Notes: generated from the letters alone by a model not told the origin. A stretch of DNA of 64,000 nucleotides from Algibacillus agarilyticus (GCF_003286125.1 NZ_QMED01000012.1:62314-126313); one strand, 5' to 3'; positions 48,355-57,936 are shown, numbered from the stretch's first letter. Numbers and translations are program-made.

Positions 48355-49089
48355 ATGAGTCACTTCCAATTAAGTCAGGTAAAAAAATCACGCAGTTTGG
48401 CCAGTGAGCTTGCTGAATCATTACGTGATGAAATTGTGAAAGGGAATTTTAAAGTGGGTGAAAAAATACCCGCCTCTAAAGACATAGAACAACAAGCAGG
48501 TGTGAGTCGCAGCGTTGTGCGAGAAGCGATTGCACAATTAAAAGCTGAAGGCTGGGTCGACAGTAAGCAAGGCGTTGGTGTTTTTGTTATCGAAAAAACC
48601 ACAACAAATACATTTGAAATTACCGCGTCTGAATTTGAATGTATTCATAATGCGATCCAAATATTAGAGCTACGCTTATCGGTTGAAGTAGAAATGTGCG
48701 CCATGGCAGCCGAAAACCACAGTCGCTCTCAAATCACTGAGATATATGACTGGATGCATAAAATGGAAGATAAGATCGCAAAAGGAGAAGATGCGGTAAC
48801 TGAAGACCTTAATTTTCATAAAGCGATAGCGGATGCATCGGGTAACCCATATTTCACGCGTTTTATTGATTACATAGGCTCTGGCGTTATACCGGCTCGC
48901 GATATTATCACCCAAAATAATCCAGAACCTTTTGTTGAAAACTTTTTAGAAATAATTCAACAAGAGCACCGTGAAATAGCGGATTCAATCAAATCAAAAA
49001 ATCCGGATCTTGCTCGACAAGCCGTTAAAGCACACTTAGGTAATAGCATCCAAAGACATAAACTGCTCGCAGAAGCAATCATTGGCTAG
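48355..49089 (+). CDS. GntR-family regulator with FCD domain
   Basis: A 244-aa FadR-subfamily regulator. The winged helix covers residues 1-75 (SLRDEIVKGNFKVGEKIPAS, QQAGVSRSVVREAIAQLKAEG). The all-helical FCD domain has the metal-ligand pattern: Asp/His in LNFHKAIADASGN and the later His of EIIQQEHREIADSI and VKAHLGNS. FCD domains bind small organic acids. It is divergent from kduD and is the obvious candidate repressor of the kdu-TRAP operon, similar in position to KdgR/UxuR-type regulators. Confidence 0.92.
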   Translation: MSHFQLSQVKKSRSLASELAESLRDEIVKGNFKVGEKIPASKDIEQQAGVSRSVVREAIAQLKAEGWVDSKQGVGVFVIEKTTTNTFEITASEFECIHNAIQILELRLSVEVEMCAMAAENHSRSQITEIYDWMHKMEDKIAKGEDAVTEDLNFHKAIADASGNPYFTRFIDYIGSGVIPARDIITQNNPEPFVENFLEIIQQEHREIADSIKSKNPDLARQAVKAHLGNSIQRHKLLAEAIIG

Positions 49090-49612
49090 GTTTGGAACCG
49101 TTCTCATAATATGAAAGGTCAACGGTAAACGTTCGGAAGAATGAATAATAAGTAAAGGATGGGCTGAGCCGTTGAACGAAATGCAGCCCTAATCTCCCCC
49201 CGGAGCGTATCAAATACTGGGCTGCATCGTTCGGGACTTTTCAGAAAACAATTAAAAATGACGACCTATCTTGAACACACACGTATAACAAACCCAAGAA
49301 ATAAACCTACATTAGTAATAAATCCAAAAAGCCCCTGTTAGTCTAATTAAGAAAGCTTAACTAGACTTCAACACTTTACCCACAAAACCCGCTACGTCAG
49401 TGTAGTTGCCTTATGCATAAAGTTATTGATTCAAATAGATTTTATAAACTTTAGTTATTATGACGCAAAGTCATTAATATGTTCAACATTTAGTTTATCT
49501 ATAAAGGTCTAATTAGTTATATGCTTTAATTTACGCCTAATAACTTCAAGGTGCGACTTCAAGGTGCGACTTCAAGATGCAAATGAAGCTTGTTGCAGTT
49601 ACTTGAGTATAT
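49090..49612. other. Intergenic region with a long hairpin and a 13-bp triplet repeat
   Basis: 523 bp without a credible gene. GAACGAAATGCAGCCC (49174-49189) and GGGCTGCATCGTTC (49219-49232) form an inverted repeat with a 29-nt loop that holds a C-run. At 49542-49580 the 13-mer (A/G)ACTTCAAG(G/A)TGC is repeated three times head to tail. That 13-mer is an arm of the hairpin family at 31169 and 55538, and ACTTGAGTATA at 49601-49611 supplies the other end, so this is an expanded, damaged member. Confidence 0.65.
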
Positions 49613-50554
49613 TTACCTTAAGCAATGTTCAATAAAAACGGTAGAGACTAGCGAGTTATTTTTACGACGAGCGATCAAAACGGTTTCAGCCACTTCAAAT
49701 GCTTCCGATATTTCTCGGTACGGTAATTCAGCATGTTTAGCGGTTTCTAACGTCACAAGTGCACAACCGATGCCTGCTTTAACGGCGCTAATTAAATGAA
49801 ATACAGAATTCGTTTCAAACACAATATCGACCTTTTTTTGTAAAGGCTGTAATAACTCATCAATGTACTGCCTAAATTGCATATCTTGGCTGAGCAAACA
49901 TAACGGAAACGTTGTGATATCTTGTAATAAAATTTTTGCTGGCTTACTTATGGGCTTGCTCTGTGTTTGAGCATTTTTTGGCGCTGATCGCTTTGATGGT
50001 AAACCAGCCACTTGCATTGCTTGATTAGCCTTATCCGTCAACAATACCGCTAATTTAACTTGACCCTGAAAATGAACATCAAACTTACCACGAGACGCGT
50101 TATTCATTGCGTGCTGAAACCCAAGCCCTAAATCGATGGCATGATTGGCAAGTTGTTCCATTATTTGTTGGTTAGTCAACACTGCCATTTGCACTTTAAC
50201 ATTGGGGTAAACATCTCTAAAAGATTTGATCAAAGGAATGATATCTAACTGGCATTGAGGAACAACACCCACTCTTAAAATACCTTGCAATTGGCCTGAT
50301 TTGGTATTTAAACTTCGCTTTAGTTCATGATAATCAGCGATTAACGCTTCAGCTTTTATTAAAAAGTGCTGACCTTCAGTCGTCAACGCTATAAAATTAT
50401 GCCCACGTATCACCAATTCCACATTAAGTTCAGCTTCTAACTTTTTAATACTATTTGATAAAGTAGGCTGTGTGATAAAACAAGCTTTGGCGGCTTTTGC
50501 AAAATGTTTTTCGCGTGCCAGCGCACAAAAATACTCAAGTTGTTTAAAATCCAT
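49613..50554 (-). CDS. LysR-family transcriptional regulator
   Basis: 313 aa. The N-terminal winged helix-turn-helix (FKQLEYFCALAREKHFAKAA, TQPTLSNSIKKLEAELNVEL) is followed by a LysR substrate-binding domain. It is divergent from fdhD with a 131-bp gap, the usual place for an autoregulated LysR that also controls the neighbour. The effector is unknown; an insertion near residues 190-205 (KRSAPKNAQTQSKPISKPA) is unlike most LysR proteins. Confidence 0.93.
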   Translation of the reverse strand: MDFKQLEYFCALAREKHFAKAAKACFITQPTLSNSIKKLEAELNVELVIRGHNFIALTTEGQHFLIKAEALIADYHELKRSLNTKSGQLQGILRVGVVPQCQLDIIPLIKSFRDVYPNVKVQMAVLTNQQIMEQLANHAIDLGLGFQHAMNNASRGKFDVHFQGQVKLAVLLTDKANQAMQVAGLPSKRSAPKNAQTQSKPISKPAKILLQDITTFPLCLLSQDMQFRQYIDELLQPLQKKVDIVFETNSVFHLISAVKAGIGCALVTLETAKHAELPYREISEAFEVAETVLIARRKNNSLVSTVFIEHCLR

Positions 50555-50685
50555 TATTGACCTTATTACCTATGCTCGATAAAGTTGATAGCTAAAAACT
50601 ATTAAATCATTCAGATAATCAATTATTTTAGCTATTAAGTTTACACTAAAATAAAGCGACAAACTGAGTCGAGTTTAATCATCAA

Positions 50686-51498
50686 ATGCTTATAAACAAC
50701 CCAATAGAACAACTCGTTGAGGAAAGCCCTATTGCGATCAATATTAATGGGCTTAACTACGCGGTAATGATGGCAACTCCAGACGATCTCGATGATTATG
50801 CAATCGGTTTTTTACTGAGTGAAGGCATCATTGAATACGTTTACGATGTCCACGATATTCAAATACAGAAGCTCGATGAGCACGTGCAAATCAATATTGA
50901 AGTTGCACAACGCTGCTTTACTCGTTTAAAACATCAGCAACGACAAATAAAAGGCACAACCGGTTGTGGCTTGTGCGGAAAAAAAGCCATTGAGCATGCC
51001 TTCCCCCCCTTAACAACCCATTTATTGCACACTCAAGCACCTTTAAAAAAATCACAATTATTACACATTAAAAATGAATTAAACCAATGGCAAATAAAAG
51101 GCCAACAAACAGGAGCTATTCATGCCGCTTTTTGGTTAAACCCACAAGGTAAAATACTCACTTGCCGCGAAGACATCGGGCGGCATAACGCAGTTGATAA
51201 AATAATAGGCACGGCCCTAACCCATAAATACCTCAGGCAAAATGCCAGTATTTTAGTCACGAGTCGATGCAGTATTGAGTTAGTACAAAAAGCGATAAAG
51301 GCACAGGTCAGCAATTTAATTAGCCTTGCATCGCCCAGTCAGCTCGCGGTTAAAACGGCCGCTAAAGCCAACTTAAATTTAATTCACATACCAAGAAAAG
51401 ATTTACCTATTTATTACCACCGAGCAACCTATTCTGCTCAACGTTATAAACCCGATGAGCCTAACACTCATGCATTAAAAACGGTCTTACTTTTTTAA
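50686..51498 (+). CDS. fdhD: Formate dehydrogenase accessory sulfurtransferase FdhD
   Basis: Transfers sulphur from IscS to the bis-MGD cofactor so that formate-dehydrogenase-type enzymes become active. It is 270 aa with the catalytic CxxC pair Cys94/Cys97 in TTGCGLCGKK and the conserved EDIGRHNAVDKIIG segment. It is 74 bp upstream of a YdeP/FdhF-type molybdoenzyme and probably co-transcribed with it. That pairing says the enzyme needs a sulphurated molybdenum centre. Confidence 0.95.
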   Translation: MLINNPIEQLVEESPIAININGLNYAVMMATPDDLDDYAIGFLLSEGIIEYVYDVHDIQIQKLDEHVQINIEVAQRCFTRLKHQQRQIKGTTGCGLCGKKAIEHAFPPLTTHLLHTQAPLKKSQLLHIKNELNQWQIKGQQTGAIHAAFWLNPQGKILTCREDIGRHNAVDKIIGTALTHKYLRQNASILVTSRCSIELVQKAIKAQVSNLISLASPSQLAVKTAAKANLNLIHIPRKDLPIYYHRATYSAQRYKPDEPNTHALKTVLLF

Positions 51499-51572
51499 CT
51501 CAAATAAATCAGACCCAAGCGTATTGAGTTTTTTACGCAACGACTTATCAATAATCACAATAGAATTTAACT

Positions 51573-53855
51573 ATGTCACTCAAAAAAGCGTCAACTAAAG
51601 CAGGTGGAATGCCATCAGTGCAATCTACACTTAAACATGTGTTACAAAGCCATAAAGCAGGCGCCAATATCAAAAATTTACTCAATGTAAATCAACAAAG
51701 TAAAGGTTTTGATTGTCCGGGTTGTGCTTGGGGCGACAGCAAAGAAGGTGTTTTTCAATTTTGTGAAAACGGCGCTAAAGCCATTGCTTGGGAATCAACC
51801 AATAAACAAATCGGGGCTGATTTTTTTGCTCAATATAGTGTCACGCAATTAATGAAGCAAAGTGATTATTGGTTAGAATACCAAGGCCGAATTGAAGAGC
51901 CATTACGGTATAACCCACAAACCGATCATTACGAAGCCATACCTTGGCAACAAGCCTATCAAATCATTGCCCAAAAATTAAATAGCTTAGAAAACCCAAA
52001 CCAAGCCGAATTTTATACTTCGGGTCGAGCCAGTAATGAAGTTTCGTATTTATATCAATTATTCGGTCGTCTGTATGGCACTAATAATTTTCCAGATTGC
52101 TCAAATATGTGCCATGAAGCCAGTGGGGTTGCCCTAAATGAAGTCATTGGCGTGGGTAAAGGCACGGTCATATTAGATGACTTTGATCATGCAGATGCCA
52201 TTTTGGTTTTTGGGCAAAACCCGGGTACAAATCACCCCCGTATGATGAATACATTACGCAAAGCCGCTAAACGCGGTTGTAAAATACTCAGTTTCAATAA
52301 CTTAAAAGAAGTGGCTTTAAAGAAGTTTGCCAGTCCGCAAGATCCCATTGAACTGCTCACATCCAAAGCGACAACCATCAGCCACGCTTATTTCACACCC
52401 AGATTAGGTGGCGACATGGCCGTGATCCGCGGTATTGTTAAATGCTTATTAACTGATTTTCCTGATCGAATTGATCATCAATTTATCAAACAGCATACCG
52501 CAAATTTAACGGATTATTTAAATGCGGTTAAACAAACAACTTGGTCACAAATCACAGAGCAATCGGGGTTGGCACAAACTGAAATAGCTCAAGCCGCTAA
52601 GACAATCGCTGAAGCGCCTAATGTTATTTGTACCTGGGCAATGGGCATTACACAGCACAAACATTCAGTTGATACGATAAAAGAGATCGTAAATTTACAG
52701 CTGCTCACCGGTAACATAGGTAAAAAGGGAGCAGGCTTATGCCCTGTGCGTGGCCACAGCAATGTGCAAGGCAATCGCACCATGGGCATCAACGAAAAGC
52801 CCACTGCCGAATTTATTACCACATTAGCCAATTTTTATAACGTTGAGTTACCTTATACCGCAGGACACAACGTGCATTACGCATTAAAATCGTTAACCGA
52901 AAAAAACAGTAAAATGCTTATCTGTTTAGGCGGCAATATCGCGGCAGCGGCCCCTGATACGCAATATACTTATCAAGCTTTGCAGCAAAGTGAACTTAGT
53001 ATACAAATAAGTACCAAACTCAATCGCAGTCATCTACAAATAGGTCAAGCCGCACTGATATTGCCGTGTTTAGGCCGCACAGAACAAGATAAGCAAAAAT
53101 CAGGTTTACAACATATTACCGTAGAAGATACGTTTAGTATGGTGCATGCCTCGCAAGGTAACACCCCAGTCACCCTTAAAGATGTGCAGTCAGAAGTGTC
53201 AATTATTGCACACATCGCCCATGCAACATTGCAAAACAGTCCAGTAGATTGGTTATCACTCACTAACAACTACGATGATATTCGTGAATTAATCGCCAAG
53301 ACAATCAAAGGTTTTACTAATTTTAATCAACGATTAAACGCCCCAGGTGGTTTCCACTTAACTAATTCGGCTCATCAACTGCAATGGCAAACGGTTAATA
53401 ATAAAGCTAACTTTAGCGCGAGTCAGTTACCGGCGAGTATTTTTCCTAACCAGATACATACCCAGATAGATAAACAAACGTTACCGGTTTTGACGCTACA
53501 AACCCTGCGTTCGCATGATCAATACAACACAACAATATATGGTATGGATGATCGCTATCGAGGTATATTCAATAAGCGCAACATTGTCTTGATAAATCAA
53601 AAAGATGCTAAAAAATTGAAGGTGAAGGCGGGAGATTTAGTCAGTCTAACCTCAATTTGGTCAGATAATATAACTCGGAAAGTCGATGGATTTGAGATCG
53701 TTTTTTATGATATTCCACGGGGCAATGCAGCAGCCTATTACCCTGAGACAAACCCATTGATCCCAATTGATAGTTTTGGTGATGATTCTTATACCCCCAC
53801 TTCAAAATCAATAGCGATCGTCATTGAAAAATCGGTAAATCACATAAAAACGTGA
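51573..53855 (+). CDS. FdhF/YdeP-type molybdopterin oxidoreductase
   Basis: A 760-aa bis-MGD molybdoenzyme of the DMSO-reductase superfamily (the YdeP-like formate dehydrogenase alpha subunit group). N-terminal cysteines of a probable Fe-S site are seen in FDCPGCAWGD and FQFCENG. The segment DCSNMCHEASG lies where the metal ligand is expected. FGQNPGTNHPRMM, CPVRGHSNVQGNRTMG and the C-terminal MopB domain (ALILPCLG; DLVSLTSIWSDN) are typical. There is no twin-Arg signal, so it should be cytoplasmic. Its electron partner and substrate are unknown; E. coli YdeP is linked to acid resistance. Confidence 0.9.
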   Translation: MSLKKASTKAGGMPSVQSTLKHVLQSHKAGANIKNLLNVNQQSKGFDCPGCAWGDSKEGVFQFCENGAKAIAWESTNKQIGADFFAQYSVTQLMKQSDYWLEYQGRIEEPLRYNPQTDHYEAIPWQQAYQIIAQKLNSLENPNQAEFYTSGRASNEVSYLYQLFGRLYGTNNFPDCSNMCHEASGVALNEVIGVGKGTVILDDFDHADAILVFGQNPGTNHPRMMNTLRKAAKRGCKILSFNNLKEVALKKFASPQDPIELLTSKATTISHAYFTPRLGGDMAVIRGIVKCLLTDFPDRIDHQFIKQHTANLTDYLNAVKQTTWSQITEQSGLAQTEIAQAAKTIAEAPNVICTWAMGITQHKHSVDTIKEIVNLQLLTGNIGKKGAGLCPVRGHSNVQGNRTMGINEKPTAEFITTLANFYNVELPYTAGHNVHYALKSLTEKNSKMLICLGGNIAAAAPDTQYTYQALQQSELSIQISTKLNRSHLQIGQAALILPCLGRTEQDKQKSGLQHITVEDTFSMVHASQGNTPVTLKDVQSEVSIIAHIAHATLQNSPVDWLSLTNNYDDIRELIAKTIKGFTNFNQRLNAPGGFHLTNSAHQLQWQTVNNKANFSASQLPASIFPNQIHTQIDKQTLPVLTLQTLRSHDQYNTTIYGMDDRYRGIFNKRNIVLINQKDAKKLKVKAGDLVSLTSIWSDNITRKVDGFEIVFYDIPRGNAAAYYPETNPLIPIDSFGDDSYTPTSKSIAIVIEKSVNHIKT

Positions 53856-53940
53856 TAAATTCACGCTAAAAACAGGTTTAGTGCATTAGTTTAGCGCACT
53901 AGTTTCATACATTAATAACATCTTAAATACACATCATAAA

Positions 53941-54000
53941 AAAGCGGACTAAGTGTTTCAATTTAGTATCTCAATTGAACGTTAATCCGCCTTCGTTTTT
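53941..54000. terminator. Bidirectional terminator between fdhF-like and mauG-like genes
   Basis: AAAGCGGACTAAGTGTTTCA and its partner TGAACGTTAATCCGC (with CTTCGTTTTT after it) form an imperfect long stem around a TTTAGTATCTC-type loop. T tract on the plus side and A tract on the minus side fit the convergent gene ends at 53855 and 53999. Confidence 0.65.
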
Positions 54001-55492
54001 ACAATAAATTACCCTGAGCATCAACGGCAATTAAGCGTAAACCATCTGGGTCTGCTTCATCTGCAGCGGGTGACCACTTATTCATACAAGAAGGTGATTG
54101 TGTACACGGATCTTCAAGTGCTTTTAAAAATGCAACTACATCATCCACATCCGTTTCAGTAAAGCTGTGGTCTAATAACTGAGATTTACCTTGAGTTCGC
54201 AACGATTTTAACTGAGCGAGAGCCGCATTTGTATTAGCTTGCCAGTTATCCGTTTGGATCCCCGTTTGAACATCCGCAGCCACATAGTCAGCAATAGCTT
54301 GCTCGGCATTTAAATGGTGTTTAACCATATCATTCAATGTTGCGTAAGCGCCATCATGACCATAAGGTGCGGTATCAGTAATATTGACTAAGTGTGACGT
54401 TCTAAACGCATACTTATCATCTTCAACTTTAGTCTCTCTGAATCGGCCAAAATCATCATCACCGGTCACTCCATCACCTTTACCGCGGCCTATTTGTGGG
54501 ATCGCAATAACATGGTATTTTTCATCGGTAAAAAAGGCACCAGAATGGCAACTTGCACAACCAAAACCACCGGCGTCAGCTGAGTTGTAAAATAATAAGG
54601 CGCCTCGTTTTGCACTCTCACTAATCGCATTATTATCGCCATTTAAATAATCATGCCATGGGATATCAACTAACACCTGAGAGCGTTCGTACTCTCCCAT
54701 CGCAAAAGCAATATTATCAAACGTGATTAATGATTCTGCAGTACCATTGGTATCTGAAAAACCAGTTTGGAATTCAATTAACCATTCATTTTTAGCTAAC
54801 TCATTATTAGTACCCTGTAATCGCGCTTGTAAATGTGCTCGAACGTCGGCGTTACTGTTATTGGCTTCAAATGTAAAACCTCGCATTTCTTCTGCCGACG
54901 TGACAGGAAAACGCGCTTGCGCAGCCGCAAGGTTTGCTCCTGCTTTAGGGTCATCATCTGCAAACATAACATCAGGGGTTCTGATTGGATCATTAACACC
55001 ACCGCGCGCAGGCGAACTCGCATGATTTTCAATGCGCCCATCATGAAAAATAGCTTTATCGTAAAAACCAAAATTAAATGTTGTGGGGGCATTTCTTGGT
55101 ACGGTTGGACCACCGTCATGATGCCCGCCCGTTGCCGCATGCAAACGGCCTGGCCCGAGCAATTCGGTGTTTAACGCTTCAACACCAATTGGCAAGGGTA
55201 AATCATCACCGCCACCTAAATTTGGGTGATGACAGCTCGCGCAAGCTGTGTCCATATTGCCGCTGAGCGCTTTAGTAAAAAAGAGTTTTTTACCGAGCTG
55301 CACAATATTAGATTCAACAGAAGGCGTAGAATCGGGGACCGTTAATACCTTTATGTTTTGGGCTGAAATGACTTGTCTCAACTCGTCATTCAATAGATCA
55401 GATTGATTATTATTATCGTTATCATCAATACTGCATGCACTTAATGTAAGGCAGGTAGACATAGTTAAAACGATGTGTTTTAAGTTCAACAT
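53999..55492 (-). CDS. Dihaem cytochrome c peroxidase / MauG-like lipoprotein
   Basis: The ATG at 55492, preceded by AAGGA, gives a clean lipoprotein signal (MLNLKHIVLTMSTCLTLSAC). An upstream frame extension from 55546 spoils it. The 497-aa product has two CxxCH haem sites: CASCHHPNLGG in the N-terminal half and CASCHSGAFFTDE in the C-terminal half. The order matches bacterial cytochrome c peroxidases, but with 515-type length and an acidic DDNDNNN linker after the anchor. Family members reduce H2O2 or oxidise partner proteins; which applies is not clear. It is a single gene. Confidence 0.88.
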   Translation of the reverse strand: MLNLKHIVLTMSTCLTLSACSIDDNDNNNQSDLLNDELRQVISAQNIKVLTVPDSTPSVESNIVQLGKKLFFTKALSGNMDTACASCHHPNLGGGDDLPLPIGVEALNTELLGPGRLHAATGGHHDGGPTVPRNAPTTFNFGFYDKAIFHDGRIENHASSPARGGVNDPIRTPDVMFADDDPKAGANLAAAQARFPVTSAEEMRGFTFEANNSNADVRAHLQARLQGTNNELAKNEWLIEFQTGFSDTNGTAESLITFDNIAFAMGEYERSQVLVDIPWHDYLNGDNNAISESAKRGALLFYNSADAGGFGCASCHSGAFFTDEKYHVIAIPQIGRGKGDGVTGDDDFGRFRETKVEDDKYAFRTSHLVNITDTAPYGHDGAYATLNDMVKHHLNAEQAIADYVAADVQTGIQTDNWQANTNAALAQLKSLRTQGKSQLLDHSFTETDVDDVVAFLKALEDPCTQSPSCMNKWSPAADEADPDGLRLIAVDAQGNLL

Positions 55493-56128
55493 ACAAAGTC
55501 CTTTGTGTTGGATAGTTATTATTTTGAGGTGGATATTTATACTCAAGTGACTTCAAGATACTCGTTCAGCTCATCTTGAAGTCAGCTGAGTATATTTTAG
55601 GCGAATAGTAACATTAAGGCTTAATTAACATTCTTTACGCATTATATACCAAAAGTTTTAGAGTACTTTCCTGAAGTTGAATACTTTTTAAATAATGTGA
55701 AACAGTCCCTTAATACAAACGCCGTATCAACCTAAATTACCAATTTAATATCGACATGCTTAAAAACCAGACAAATCCCAGATAAAACATAGTAGCGCCA
55801 GTAAACCACAAGACACCCCTTACATAGCCACCCTTATTGGTGTTACCAATAAAACACCAAACATAAAAAATATAAAACCATAAATATCAGAACCTTAAAT
55901 AAATAAAACAAATAAATCCCCTTATTTAATAAAAATTAAATATTTTACCGTTGATCTATTTATAACACACTGATAACCTTTGTTTACATTTTGGTAAAAC
56001 AAATAAAACAACCAAAATGAACAATCCGACATTCTAAAAACACACTATATTGGTAAGTCCAATTTAAATAAGTTTCAGATGCAGTCTCGGATCACCACAA
56101 CAATAATTTTAATTTATGGACAAATCTC
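55493..56128. other. Intergenic region upstream of the PL7 lyase
   Basis: 636 bp, very AT-rich, without a convincing gene. It contains the hairpin repeat at 55538-55594. The last 200 bp before the lyase gene presumably hold its promoter; I could not identify a credible regulator site. The lyase start has only a weak GGAC ribosome-binding segment seven bases before its ATG. Confidence 0.4.
55538..55594. repeat. 57-bp hairpin repeat, second member
   Basis: Two 22-nt arms pair with two mismatches around a 13-nt loop: TATACTCAAGTGACTTCAAG opens the left arm and the right arm closes with CTGAGTATA. The arm sequence is the same family as 31169-31223 (ACTTCAAGAT core). Here it lies 46 bp upstream of the mauG-like start and so is not a gene-end terminator. 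Confidence 0.85.
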
Positions 56129-57913
56129 ATGAAAATTTTTAAAACACTTGGTCTGGCAACGCTGGCTTTAAGCTCGTCGTTTGCACATGGCGTTACTCTA
56201 AATATCAATGAAGCACTTGATTGGGGAAATAGCCATGCGAGCTACCCAGCATCAAAAACAATTGATGGTAGCTTAAGTTGGTCATCTCGTTGGGCAGCTT
56301 CAGGCTCACCGGTTAATCTACAACTCAACTTAGATTCGGTTCAAACCGTAACTGAAGTGGGTATATCTTGGGGACGCGGCGGCGGGCGTACCTTCGAATT
56401 TGAAATATGGGCTCGCGCAGCAACTAGCGGAGCTTGGACTAAAGTCTATGACGACGTTAGTACGGGCACAACGTCAAGCATTGAAGTGTATGACATCACC
56501 AACATTGACGCGCAACAAATACGGGTTAAAACATTCTCAAATAGTGCCGGCACTGACTGGACCGATATTAAAGAAGTTGAAATATATGGCAATTCACCGG
56601 GTAACGCAACTGGGAATGAATTAAACATAAACACGGCGTTTGACGACGGTACAGGTCACGGTAGTTACCCTGCCATTAACACAATTGATGACAGTACAGC
56701 TTGGTCATCTCGTTGGGCTGCATCAGGGTCACCAGTCAATTTAACCATTCAATTGGATCAAGTTGAAACCGTTACTGATTTAGGCATAGCTTGGGGACAA
56801 GGCGATTCACGCTCTCACACATTTGAAGTGTATGCACGTCCGGGTACAAGCGGAGCATGGACTAAAGTATTTGACGATGTCAGTAGCGGTAACACCGCAG
56901 GCATCGAAATGTTTGATGTAACAGACATTGATGCACAGCAAGTCCGTATTAAAACCTTTTCAAATAGCGCAGGCTCAACGTGGACTAACATCACTGAAGT
57001 AAAAGTGTACGACAATGGCGACTCACCTATTATCCCTCAACCAGGTGATTTAGATCCAAACAAAGCCCCTTCAGAGAATTTTAATTTAAGTGAATGGTAT
57101 TTAAGTGTACCAACCGATGAAGACAACAGTGGTACAGCCGACAGCATTAAAGAAGACGCGCTTAATGCAGGTTACGAAGACAACAGTTATTTCTATACAG
57201 GCTCTGACGGTGGCATGGTATTCAAATGTTATGTAGATGGTTACAAAACATCAACGAATACAAGCTACACACGTACTGAATTACGTGAAATGTTACGCGC
57301 AGGCGATACCTCTATTGCTACCAGCGGGGTTAACAAAAATAACTGGGTATTTAGTAATGCACCAAGCAGCCAAAGAAGTGCAGCGGGTGGTGTAGATGGC
57401 AACATGAAAGCCACCCTTGCCGTAAACCATGTTACAACAACGGGTGATTCAAGCCAGCGCGGCCGTGTTATTGTGGGTCAAATTCACGCAGCAAGTGATG
57501 AGCCTATCCGTTTGTACTACCGTTTATTGCCAGGCCACAGCAAAGGTTCTATCTATTTTGCTCATGAGCCCAGTAATGGAAATGATGAACAGTGGTACGA
57601 AATGATTGGTAGCCGTTCAAGTTCAGCTGATGAGCCATCTGACGGGATCGCGCTTAATGAAAAATTCAGTTATGAAATTGATGTCAACGGCACCACTATG
57701 ACGGTAAAACTTCTTCGTGAAGGCAAAGCAACCATCACTGAAATTGTTGATATGAGCAACAGTGGCTATGACGGTTACTATGTAAATAGTGACGGCGACA
57801 CTAAAGAAGACTACATGTACTTCAAAGCGGGTGTTTATAACCAAAATAACAGTGGCGATAGTGACGATTACGTTCAAGCTACATTTTATGCTCTTGAGCA
57901 AACACACGATTAA
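56129..57913 (+). CDS. Alginate lyase, PL7 family, with two CBM32 modules
   Basis: A secreted 594-aa lyase that cleaves alginate by beta-elimination. The signal peptide ends near residue 21 (SSSFAHG). Two discoidin/CBM32-type carbohydrate-binding domains lie at about 22-153 and 163-295; they share WSSRWAASGSPVNL exactly and are a clear internal duplication. After a Pro-rich linker (299-313) comes the PL7 beta-jelly roll (about 314-594) with its three diagnostic motifs: RTELRE (382-387), QIH (451-453) and YFKAGVYNQ (564-572), giving Gln451, His453 and Tyr570 as catalytic residues. Preference for M or G blocks cannot be read directly, although QIH is often linked to G or MG cleavage. Confidence 0.95.
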   Translation: MKIFKTLGLATLALSSSFAHGVTLNINEALDWGNSHASYPASKTIDGSLSWSSRWAASGSPVNLQLNLDSVQTVTEVGISWGRGGGRTFEFEIWARAATSGAWTKVYDDVSTGTTSSIEVYDITNIDAQQIRVKTFSNSAGTDWTDIKEVEIYGNSPGNATGNELNINTAFDDGTGHGSYPAINTIDDSTAWSSRWAASGSPVNLTIQLDQVETVTDLGIAWGQGDSRSHTFEVYARPGTSGAWTKVFDDVSSGNTAGIEMFDVTDIDAQQVRIKTFSNSAGSTWTNITEVKVYDNGDSPIIPQPGDLDPNKAPSENFNLSEWYLSVPTDEDNSGTADSIKEDALNAGYEDNSYFYTGSDGGMVFKCYVDGYKTSTNTSYTRTELREMLRAGDTSIATSGVNKNNWVFSNAPSSQRSAAGGVDGNMKATLAVNHVTTTGDSSQRGRVIVGQIHAASDEPIRLYYRLLPGHSKGSIYFAHEPSNGNDEQWYEMIGSRSSSADEPSDGIALNEKFSYEIDVNGTTMTVKLLREGKATITEIVDMSNSGYDGYYVNSDGDTKEDYMYFKAGVYNQNNSGDSDDYVQATFYALEQTHD

Positions 57914-57936
57914 CCCACCGTATATTTTATGTGTAA

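Noticed and set aside
54833-55174. A 113-codon plus-strand frame (and others nearby) inside the mauG-like gene
   Set aside because: They are antisense to a well-supported dihaem peroxidase, have no ribosome site and are rich in Arg and Cys, as expected from shadow frames.
56129-57913. Joining the PL7 gene and the kdu operon into one alginate pathway
   Set aside because: The two are 7 kb apart with unrelated genes between, and KduI/KduD act on DKI-type intermediates, whereas the usual alginate route uses a DEH reductase.
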